A stretch of DNA of 64,000 nucleotides from Lineus longissimus (taxonomy: Eukaryota > Nemertea > Pilidiophora > Heteronemertea > Lineidae). Location: contig NC_088308.1 of assembly GCF_910592395.1 (NCBI RefSeq), positions 27,791,501 through 27,855,500 of the forward strand, given 5' to 3'. The notes under the pieces were generated by a model. It saw nothing but the letters and a program-made list of their open reading frames with translations, was not told the DNA's origin and searched no databases. Made by a program: the position numbers and the translations under genes. Shown piece after piece: positions 1 through 10,577 of the stretch (positions are counted from its first letter, which is position 1; each line of letters starts with the position of its first letter).

Positions 1-3000
1 TCCCTGTGGCCTCTTGCCATCATGAATGACAAACTTTCTCTTAAAGTGTGATAAGAACTTCAGGTTTTCTTGTTGCTGAAAGGATAAGGTGAACGAGGTT
101 AAGATCCAGCCACCAGCAGTAGATGAAGTGAGCATTACTCTTGGTCGTCATGGATCAACGGCCACATATTGGGAAATAACGAGTCGAGAAGAGAAGCCTT
201 TCATTCTTACCTGGTGCGTTCTACAAACTTCCAATTTCTCTCCAAAAAGTGTCTCAAACTTCTTCTGTAAACTGAATGTGAAGGTGAGCCAGCCCATGTT
301 ACTGGCGTGGCGTCCTTGCCAGAAGTACACAGTACATTTAAAGTCATCTTCTGGCAAGTCATCTTCATCAACTTCCTTGTCCTCCTCCCCCTCTGGCAGC
401 TCAGGGGGAACCCAGTAGCGACACAGGAACACGTAGCAGTCTTCACTGTAGAAGTGCCCTGAAAATGGAAACCGAAACCTAACAAAAGATGACAAATGAT
501 TGCAATGATGAAGAATAAGGTCACCATACAGAGACAAATCAAGAAATTTGCTGCTGTTCGACAGACACAACTTACCAATTTCTCCTTCAGGCAGACGTAC
601 AAACTTCTTTCCTTCCAAGACGAAGCTCTCCATTCCATCAAGATCCTCGTTCCATTCCAACATCAACTGTTCCTGGAAAGAAAAGATTGATCAGAAAATA
701 AGTATTGGTTGCGCTGTAAAGAAACATGACAATAAAGGCATTATGTAGGCACCTTAATTCACAACAGTTAAGGCAAAGGCCCTAATCTATCAGCGGAGAC
801 AAGGAACACTATTATATTCAAAGTACAATCTATCTGGAGACTTACAGCCTCTTCCTTTGGCATTGGAGGCTGTCTTGGCATAAACAAGGCAGACAGATCC
901 GTCTTGATCTGATCTCGCTCCATGATTTTCTTTATATCAACACCTCTCCTAATCACCGATTCTGAAGTCCTGGTGTAGTCCACAGCCATCACATCATCCC
1001 AACCATGGAACTTACTCTTGAACACCTGCGACTCGGCACTGAAACAAGAACCGAACCTGTGAATCCAAAAGCCATTTAGTGTGACTGTGAGGTCCAAAAG
1101 GGAGACTTGCCTGATGATCCCAATTGGTGCGCAACTGTAGTGCATGCAAATACACTCCCAACTTGGTCTTGGAGGAGAAGTAGTCTGGAGAATAAGCAAG
1201 GACCTTGGAATTCTAGAATGAGCTGACCTCATCACCTAAAGTCATGTGACATGTTAATAAGGTATCGGGCACCCCTTCCAGGCCATGTCTAGTAGAAATA
1301 GGTATATTGTACTCACCCTTCCATGCACCTCTGAACCAGCACAAAGTCTGGCCGCTTGATCATGCCCTGGATCTCTTGAGACAACTTCAAGGCTGCCGCA
1401 CGGATCAGCCGAGTTGACTTCTTACCAATCCTAGGGAGAAATGTGAACAGTACTGATAAGGATTGCATTAGAACATGTCGATGCTAGTACCAGTCCTTCA
1501 GGAGGTTTCTCACACATATTGTTAGCGTTCTGAAACGTCTGAACTGAGTGCAGCCCAGGCAATATTTTAACTTAAATTGGTTCATCGAGATCCAAAAACA
1601 AATCCACATTTTCAGGTCATTTATGGCAGATAACATTCTGATCTGTCAATTTTCATTATCATTATTGTTATCATCAATATTTTACTTACCAAATGTAAAG
1701 CTCGGAATTCAAATCAAGGAGATAGACACATTTAGTGTTCAGCAAATTTTGGGTTAGCTTATGCTGGGGAAGTTCAACTGAAATGAAATAGATACATGTA
1801 CCGTTGACTTTATTCAATACAAGGAGTCAGCAGAGTCCTCAGGATACTACCGTGGACAATGCTGTTAATCAAAGAAACACATTATTTCTAAATCAAATGA
1901 ACCTACCTTGAGGCAGCTCCAGATATCCCATGCCAAGTCTGACATTATACAGGATGGGAGGTGATGGCTTGAAGTTATCAGGAACCCAATCTTGGATTTC
2001 ACCACCTTTCGGTTTCCCGCCCAAGAGTTCCCAGAAGTCATCACTTTCAAATCGGTTGACCAGCATGACAATCTCGGTCTTGTTCTTCCTCTCCACCTTG
2101 TTGATTTTGTCAGCCAGTAACCTATGAATGGAAGATGAAGCCTAAAATGAGATTTTGAACTCACCAATACCACATGAACTTCTAGAAGACTGAAATATCG
2201 TTTCACAATCAACCACTTCAGTGCTGCACGCCAAGTCATTCCACGAGCAGACGTGTCTGACATGAATAACGAAGCCATACATTCACTCCCACTTTTATGA
2301 CAAATCTGCTATCCTTTAGCACTTTTGTTCCTCCAAACACGGCATCTCATGCCAGTTCAGTTACCCAATGTGATTCTAGTCGAGGTGGTTTTCTTCACAC
2401 TTTACCTAGTCTTTGACTTAGTCATCGTCTTGGCATTCTTGCCCATCCAGATGAAGAGCTTCTTAGTCGCATCCAACAGGAACACATATCGGTTATCTAA
2501 CGAACTCCAGTGACATGGCGTCTGAAAAGGTTAATATCATCATTATTTCAGCTCAACTGATAACTTGATGTACATTCTATGGTAATGTGATTTATCTCAA
2601 TGCTGAACTCTGTTTCAAAATGCAGCTCAATCATTTGAAGCCAAGGTGTGCATCATTATACTTACTGCTTCTAGGTGTAGCCTTTGTGTACCAGACGTCC
2701 TGAAGAGTCTTGGTTGGGCAGCCTGAAGTGAAAAAAGTTTCATGCATCAAAACAAGAAACAAGGAATGTCAAACGGAATGCCTCAACACAGATCGAATAC
2801 ATGCATATGTACATGTGCATGGGAAATATTCTGACCAGCAGTTCTGCCAGTCTCATTTTCCGTTTATGTCCAGAGACAAATTTGATCAGCAAGAGCATGG
2901 CCAAAGCTGGCAACTCTGTACCACAACAGTGACATAGCCCCAGAGAGAACATGGAAGAGGTCACCTCATACATTGGAATAAGCAGCAGAACAGTCTCAAC

Positions 3001-6000
3001 TATCAGCATATGTCCCAATCTCTGCAGACCTGCAAAGCGAATCAAGCAGTAATAAGACTTTGCTGTAATAGGTATTTGAACTCACCGTTTCCTCGACCGT
3101 ATAGAACCCACTCGCCGTCCGGCCGCCCTCAATGTAAGCAATATCGTGATCAAAGAGCTCCAGGAATTCATCACTCTCGTCCTCCATCTCTTCCCTGATC
3201 GTACGGCCCTCCGCACCAAGCAGGTTACGTAGATTCACAGCATGGATGGCCGAGCAAGCCTTCTTGTCCAACTAGAGAAAAAAGAACATTAGCAACTGTC
3301 AACGTACAGCTAATGAGACAGGTGGTCAGTGCTCCACAAACACTGGCTTAGAGCTAAGACTCGATTTAGAGTGAAGTATGGGTATGAACTGCTACTATTT
3401 CCATTATCATATTGTCTCATTGCAGAGAAACCTGAACAGACATAACTTACTAACATGTACTAGACCTGGTTGAGAAAAAAGTTCCAACAACTTAACACCC
3501 TTCATCGCCGAACCACGTAGATCGACGTTGCCCAAATCCCCCTCTCTCATGGACTTCATGAAAGAACTACGCCATCGCCATCTTCAGGGCAAGGCAGGAA
3601 CTTCTTTGAGCTAATTATCGGAGTCTCATGGACTTCATGAAAGAACTACGCCATCGCCATCTTCAGGGCAAGGTAGGAACTGGAAAGACCTCTTCTTGTC
3701 TTTTCAGTTCCTCCCTCGCCCTGAAGATGGCGATGGCGTAGTTCTTTATGAAGCTCAAAGGGAGGGGGATTTGGGCCACGTAGATCTACGTGGTTCGGCG
3801 CTGAAGGTGTTAAGCACATCACTACCTCAATGAAACTTGTGCCAACTTACAGTTGCTTTCTTTCCAATCCAATAAAAGATCTCCCAGTTGAGTGAGTTAC
3901 TATCATCAATGTAGGTCTTCAATACGATGTAGCAGTCCCCCTCGTAGAATTTCCCATGTAAAGCTGAAGGAAAAGTTCCAGGTCAGCTTCAAGTCAACAA
4001 CATGTGATAGGCAATGAAAGCCATGATCCCCTTTAAGTTTTATATCTAGAGCAGTGTCAATACTTAGTGTCAAAAGTTTCTCAAATCCAAGCCATTCAGT
4101 TATAAATGCAGACTTCTCAACAGCTGTCAATCAAAAAACTTTTACACGGCAGTGGTCACAATTTGGTTTTGAGCAACTTTACATCATTGCTGAATGACAA
4201 TGATAAATATTGGCGTAATTGAACCCCAAACGCTCACCTTCATCCAAAACATTTGGCAGGAAGTTTTCAATCTCCCAGCAGGTTATTCCTGAAATAGATC
4301 AGACGTCACAGTGACTAATAAACACAGCCGAATTCGGAGGAGGGTGAAGCAATTACATTATAACACTGGGCAGCACAGGCAAAACTGGAATTACACAGTT
4401 ATACATGCTTCTTACAACTCCTTTATTCAAAGCCAATGAAGGATAAAAGTTTTATTCATGAAATAAGGATCGATTGACATAATCATCAATTTCAATAATT
4501 GGAGAATGATCCTTCAATCCAAGACGCTTTACACAAGGTGGCAATGAGCTCGGATAATAGAACTTTTCAAACCAGAAAGAAGGCTAACAAAACAAATGGA
4601 CCAACACATAATCACAGGGGCTACGCATTGTTGGAGAGAGCAAGGCACAAACAGAGGCTAATGTGCCAGAGATTAGTAATAATCTCAAACAAAAATATAG
4701 CCTCAAGCAGACATATTCAATGTTACAGCCTAAATCAATGTGAAGACATGCAGCTATGTTTCATGCAGAAGTCATCGGCCTAACAGTTGTGTGGCATGAG
4801 ACAAGGAAAAGACCCGTTCCATATCTATAGGAAGGCAAACTCCATCGATACAGAGCTGGGAACTCTAGCTGATCATAAACAGATTGGGTTTTGTTGTCTC
4901 TTGATACAGATGTGTGTCCACAGCTACTGTGAACTGACAGAGGGGCGAAGAAATTAAAGAAGGATACTCTACCTATTCATTCAGAATACCTCTGGAAGAC
5001 AGACTACTCCAAAATAAAACCAACTTCTACACTTGTTAAATGCATGCCGAGAAAACTTGGTTCAAACGGACAATTGGAATAAATCAGAGAATATACTTTT
5101 TTATCATGAATGACATGATGAAGATTTTACCCACATCAAGCCCGGAATGCCAAAGTGACCTAGAAGCTCACAGTACTAAGCATCAACAGCTGCAGTGCAT
5201 TACCCAACCAGCCACCAGTCAGTCAGTGGCATTCTGAGCCTACATGTAAGGTGAAAAATCTCCATCATGTAATAATAAAATTTCACCTTGTCACAATTTG
5301 ATGACAGATTTGATCAATCTTAGATCCAATGAAATGAAAAGAAATAATCCATCTTCCAGAAGTAATGGATGCAGCACACATATGTGACTGTTAAAATGAC
5401 CTTACCGGGGCTGGCTCCCTTACCAGGTATCTGTCCAACCTCCTCGTCAAATATTTCACTATAATTTAGGTTGGGTTTTGCCAGGGTTTCTCGCCATGAC
5501 TTGTGCCTGGAATTCAAATTAAGTGGTATAAGATTCCTGATCAGAAATGGATTTGCTAGAAATCAACAATCAAGGGCTGGGTAGTTCAAAACAGGGTTGA
5601 AAACAGCCCTAATTGAGTCAACAGTTCAATACATGTAGAAATGGGGGATAAAGATATCACATTTTTGACTCACTTGATAGGTTCTCCTTCTTCATGATCT
5701 GATGACGGTGTTGTCCCACGTGCCTTGTCCTTAGCAACCTCCCTCATACCCTGAAACACAGACAATTCAAAAGAGTGAAACTTGCTAGGCTCTTCAGAGC
5801 AGACTTTTCAGTAACGGTAACATCCAATCTTCATATAAATCGAAAGGGTTTGAGTTTTGAAGGGTTCAGTCCTGTAGGTTGACAAGAATATAATGATAGA
5901 TCATGAAATGAAATAGGGTAAACATTAACGAATGAACCCACAATCAAGGGTATTCCATACTCACAGCTAACACTTTATCACTGCCTTGCTGGCCATCTCT

Positions 6001-9000
6001 TCTCTTTCTCAACCTCTGTTTCCTTGCAATGGGATCACTCTTCTGAGCTGAAATTAACATACACAGATGTGGCTGATGATGATGCAGGAAGGAGAATAAC
6101 ATTCGGCTTTCATAACAGTTGAATCTGCATGTGAATGATGAAGTTCATAAGAAAAACTCATATCAATCTGTAAACACTTCAACTCTGTTATTCTCTCAAT
6201 TCAATCTGCACTGCTCAACCAGAGTCAGTTCAGTTTGCACCATCACATCTATTTTCCTTTATCTCTCCCTCACCTGCAGCTGGGGTTTGAGAGGCCTGGG
6301 TGACAGCTCCAGCCTTTCTTAGCTGTGTCTGCAGACTGAAATCAATCCCGTAAAACTCGGCGTTCTTCGTCAAGTACTCTGTCGGTTTGGGTGGCATCAC
6401 AAACCCTGGGTTTTCACCCACATCAAATAACTGAAACAGATTCAGGGGACAATCAATACTTGTGTCATAATCATGAAAACGAATGCACTCAATACTGGTG
6501 GTGATTGACGTACGGCTGAGGGTGGAGCAGGCCCTACAGACTTGTCCAACACAAGTGCTGATAGAAGCGAAGATGGCTAGCCACAGCCACTCAGGGGTCT
6601 AATCAGAGACCAACACATTCAAAGATTGTACAGCCGCAACCTTTGTGTTTGAATAAGTGGCAAACACAAATAACATGAAGAATTAAGTTGACAATTAACT
6701 CTTTTGCCGAGGAACTGATATGCTCCCTTACCTCAAGTGTTTCCATGAGCAGATGCACTGTATCAGGTAATGTGATGAGCTTATTTGTGTTCAGAATGAG
6801 TTTCTTCAGTTTACCACACCTGAAATATCAGAAGACGGATAATTATAGAGTGAGACATTTACAGCAATGGTGAACGCTCGAGCCCTTTCTGCTAAAAGAA
6901 TAGGATGACTCATTATCATCATTAGCATCATCGTGCCTCACAGCCATGCAAGACCTTAGGTGGGGCTATTTCATGTCTTACCGGCAGAGTCCTTCAGGGA
7001 TCATCTCCAGGTTGTTATTGGCAGCGCTGAACACCTCCAGCTCATGGAGTTTACCAATACCAGGCGGAATACCCTCAAAGTCCAGCTGGTTACTGTTGAC
7101 AAACAATCGACGCAGGAAGGCCATTTTACAAATCGCAGCCTGAAATGTTGAAATAAAACTTTCAAGATATTCACAAGATACAAACTAACAGTTCCAGCAA
7201 CAAAAAGCTAAATGTACTCACCGGTAATTCTTTCAGTTTGTTGCGGGACAAGTTGAGGAATTCCAAACTCTGCCAATTGTCTGCAATGAATGATGAATAA
7301 CACTTAGAAATGGGCAGTTAGAAGACAGTAGACACAGTGTCACTCAATCCCTCATGTGACAGGAGATGGTAACTGTATGACTGCGTTCTTTCCAAAGTGT
7401 TCCAGCTCGGTCAGACCTTCATCTTTCATAGGCCATGTTGGCTTCTCCACAGTCCCCACACTTCAAACATTGGAAGAAGAAAAGTTCACCAGACAAACCA
7501 ATGATTTGTCGGCCACTAACCAAATTAACCGGCCTAAACTTGAACTTGATATTCAAGGCCACACTTCTAGTGCGTGGACTGAAGTACTTCCAAAACAACA
7601 TATTATTAAGAAATGGGAACCGACAGAAAACTTACCGACCAGGGATGATAATTCAGTGATTTCATTGCTCGAAAGATTAAGACGTTTTAGTGTCTTCACT
7701 TTGTATAAAGTGTCAGGGACTCGTGGAAGTTTGTTTTCACTCACATCAATATCTGTAAATATAAGATAGGCATATAATCAAAATTCTGTCCACAAGATTT
7801 GAACATGTTGAGGCTTTGGAAGTCGGGTGTTGAACAGGAACAAAGGAGTCCATCTCATAACTATCTCAATACTGTCTAGAATCATTAGAAATTCTGCCAA
7901 GTACACGATTATATTCTTGGAAATATTACATGACATGTTATTCTTCAAAATATAACAAAACACACCATAAAGATACCAGTACACACCTGTCAGATTTGCA
8001 CAGTTTTCCAAACCAGCTGGAAAGTTAGTGAGAGTTCGCTGAGTGTTCCTCATGTGAAATGTCTCCAAGTTACACAGAACCGCTATTTGCCTGAACTGGG
8101 AGAGAAACAGGGGATTGTTGTTGACGACGAGAACCTGAAGGTTGACTAGGCGTCGGATCTGCGGTGGGATCGACTCTGTAAACAAACAACAACAGTACAG
8201 TTTTAATTGTGCAACATATTTGCAATACTTTTTTACTTATGTTTAGATCACCTGTAATTTGAAACCTGAATGGACAACGAGAAAACTTTCAAAATCATAC
8301 TCTGAAATGCTCACCTAATTTGTTATTGCTGATGTCGACATAGAAGATATCTGTACAGTTGATAAACAACTGGTTGGGAATACAATCAATCCTGGAAAAA
8401 GACGAGAACCAAGTTAACATTGGACAACATGGTAAACAATGCCTCATGGTAAACAATGCCTCATGTTGATAAACATTTGAGGTGGCATTTAATCAGTTGT
8501 AGATGACTTTCCCAAAAAATGACGATAGTACATTGTAGTTGTAACTAGAAAGGTCAGCTGGATATAGCCACATGGTCTTTGGACAGGATGTCATTCAGTG
8601 AAGAGTGTAAAGCAACCATCATAAGGTATCAGGCTTACCACTCCTATATTCATCACTAGTGATAACAAAACAAACATTTGCAATAACAGATGCCCAACAT
8701 TAAATGATACCCCTGGTAGCGGTAACTAACTTACTGGTTATGGCTCAGATTGAGTACAAGAAGACCTTTGGCTAGTTCAAGATCGTCTGGAGACTTATTG
8801 ATTTGGTTGTGACTGAAATCCTAGAATATAAACAACATGTCTTTATGATCTTGATAGAAGCAGGTAATTTGGAGAAAGTCGTCAGTGGTATGACTTGCAA
8901 TCTTCGTGTGTAAATGGTATACAAAAGCAATTGAGCCATCTCCCAGTTTATATCATGATCATCCTCACAAGCTGAATTATTAAACCATACAAAATCATTT

Positions 9001-10155
9001 TCTGAATAAGATTTCCATGACTTTCAATTCTGATATGTTCATTGAAACCTTCATTCATGCCGATGGATACAATGAAAAACATGTAACTTTGTTTTCAACC
9101 TACCACAACAGCCAGGTCCTCGAGAGTGAATATATCATTAGGAATACTGGAGGCCTTGAGCTTGTTGTGACGACAGACCAGCGCCCGGAGATTCTGCAGT
9201 GTTGAAAGGTCACCATGGATGTTGTTCAGGTTGTTGTAGGTCATGGAAATATGTTCCTGAAAGACAACATGTGAATGAGACACCCTCTCTATCAAGGACA
9301 CTAGTTTTGTCTGTATTTGATTGTCGCCATTCAATTTGACCTCTCTATTAAGGAGAGTACTTGTCAGTCCCGAAGGTGTCCTTGATAGAGAGGAGCAATC
9401 GGAGCACAGTTATGTGGTCAAGATCACAAACAAGTTTGTCAACATTGTCTGAATCATGAACTTTCACCACTGCCACACCAGTTTTGATCCCAGCCTCTTT
9501 CCTGTTATCAACTCACCAGCTTCTGTAGGTTGCCTAGCTCATCCGGTAGCTGGCTGAGACCGACTCTGTTCAGACGGATCCATCTCAATCCTGTCATGTC
9601 AGACACATGAGATGGGAAGTTGTCATCCTGCAAAGATTCATATTTTGTTTTATAGGCTTAGGCCTACATTTGATTATTTTTTTCAAATCTCTGCCTGAAG
9701 TATTTTGGGCTAAACTTTAGAATCCCCGATCGGAAATGACGTAGTTTGATCGCATTCAACTATAAAACCATTGTCATTGAACAGTGGTGCCTGATTAGTC
9801 AACCGATGACCTTTTTTTGGGGTGTGATCGGGGATTCTAAACTCGTTCCGTTGATGATATTCATGAGCTGTGGGATTTGATGAATTGACAGGCATGACAA
9901 GTCACAGGGTTAACTTGCAATTCATTCAGACAGGTCTTGTCACATTATCATCGATTATGGGTGTGGGAACAAACTAGACTTAAGGACATGGAGGATAAAA
10001 AATTAGGTAAAATCGATGCTCCTGTGTTGTACTATTTTACTCTTCAATGAAATGAATATAATATACACCGAAATTGGGAGACAGAAGGCTACCTTGAAGT
10101 CATTTCTAGTCAAATCGACACCCCTCACAAATGGCAAAACCCCGGTCGCTGCCAT
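1..10155 (-). CDS. FLII: Flightless-1 (FLII), LRR plus gelsolin-repeat actin regulator; 3' end cut by window edge
   Basis: Exons in coding order: 10155-10093, 9627-9517, 9256-9104, 8820-8735, 8391-8315, 8175-7987, 7752-7636, 7280-7222, 7139-6982, 6819-6732, 6430-6274, 6047-5965, 5750-5674, 5506-5406, 4288-4238, 3963-3851, 3271-3086, 2722-2666, 2521-2406, 2121-1907, 1777-1690, 1430-1317, 1038-846, 672-576, 458-211, 75-1. Phases agree at every junction and give 1024 residues. The start ([15 protein letters not shown]) matches the family N-terminus. Residues about 1-420 are leucine-rich repeats, about 420-505 a basic linker, and from about 500 on gelsolin repeats ([32 protein letters not shown]). 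The family is about 1270 residues, so roughly 200-250 C-terminal residues lie left of position 1. Known role: actin remodelling and a nuclear-receptor/LRR scaffold in the cytosol and nucleus. The loop between residues about 750 and 757 is shorter than in the human protein. It is divergently paired with the alpha-mannosidase. Confidence 0.96.
3492..3813. mobile_element. Fold-back MITE with TTAA target-site duplication (piggyBac-like)
   Basis: This element lies in the FLII intron between 3271 and 3851. TTAA occurs at both ends (3492-3495 and 3810-3813). Inside them the left end reads CACCCTTCATCGCCGAACC, and the right end is its reverse complement apart from small changes. The inverted similarity continues inwards (CACGTAGATC, then AAATCCCCCTC). 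The centre is a long hairpin: a block of about 58 bp occurs twice in direct orientation (3545-3602, 3624-3681) and once inverted (about 3699-3760), with a loop of about 8 bases near 3690. No transposase is encoded, so it is non-autonomous. Assignment to piggyBac rests on the TTAA duplication alone. Confidence 0.75.
4289..5405. other. FLII intron, no further feature seen
   Basis: This is the longest FLII intron (about 1.1 kb), between the linker exon and the first gelsolin-repeat exon. Short open frames are present on both strands, but none resembles a known domain or carries paired splice sites in a useful phase. I see nothing else in it. Confidence 0.7.
8429..8462. repeat. 17-bp direct tandem duplication in FLII intron
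   Basis: The 17-base unit ATGGTAAACAATGCCTC occurs twice head to tail in the FLII intron between 8391 and 8735. It looks like a small slippage duplication and has no evident function. Confidence 0.85.
9284..9393. repeat. 110-bp stem-loop with 18-bp perfect inverted repeats
   Basis: CCTCTCTATCAAGGACAC at 9284-9301 is exactly reverse-complemented at 9376-9393. A further related copy (CCTCTCTATTAAGGA) lies between the arms, near 9340. The same word family appears on the opposite strand in a mannosidase intron near 20190, so this is a dispersed repeat, probably remnants of a DNA transposon. It lies in an FLII intron. Confidence 0.7.
9714..9843. mobile_element. 124-bp MITE-like element with 15-bp perfect terminal inverted repeats
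   Basis: It lies in the first FLII intron. TTAGAATCCCCGATC begins at 9717 and its exact reverse complement ends at 9840. The trinucleotide ACT flanks both sides (9714-9716 and 9841-9843) and reads as a 3-bp target-site duplication, as PIF/Harbinger-type elements leave. The interior is about 94 bp and non-coding. The superfamily is inferred only from the duplication size. Confidence 0.65.
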
Positions 10156-10577
10156 TTTGTCGTTATTCCATGTATTCCATGTCGTTTCGCTTCCTGACCT
10201 TTTCGCCCCAGTCGTTTCGCTCCAAATCGAAGTCGTTTCGCTCCCTAGGACTTTTGGTTGGGGAATGAGAAAGTACCATCAGAAGCAGGATCTAGGGGTC
10301 ATTGCGCACGGGTATGCTATGAACAGACGTCTGTACGGATGGGGGATCCAGCATACTTGATTACATAGTAAATAGTATTATGTTTTTTAAAAGACTTTTT
10401 CTTTATTTCTTTCTAACAATATGGCGAAATCTCAAAGATCACATGACCTGCTAAGGCGGATTGGATATAACATCGTTCGGTCACGAGACCGTGTTTGTTT
10501 CCACAATCAATCACGTGCTTGAACTCGAGATTAGTTCTCAGCAACTCGTCAGAAGTACCGACTTTCACTCTGTGAAA
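10156..10577. promoter_or_regulatory. Shared divergent promoter region of FLII and alpha-mannosidase
   Basis: The start codons of FLII (minus, 10155) and the mannosidase (plus, 10578) are 422 bp apart, so both 5' UTRs and promoters must fit here or overlap. No TATA box stands out. Three direct copies of GTCGTTTCGCT lie at 10181, 10211 and 10232, close to the FLII start; they could be factor sites or a local duplication. The sequence around 10470-10530 is richer in CpG than its surroundings. Confidence 0.6.

Noticed and set aside
1778-1906. 11-nt micro-exon (CATTGTCCACG) in an FLII intron
   Set aside because: It has splice-like borders, but 11 nt would break the reading phase between the flanking exons.
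10461-10577. In-frame N-terminal extension of the mannosidase upstream of 10578
   Set aside because: The extension opens with TTG, not ATG. The first in-frame ATG is 10578 and is immediately followed by a signal peptide.
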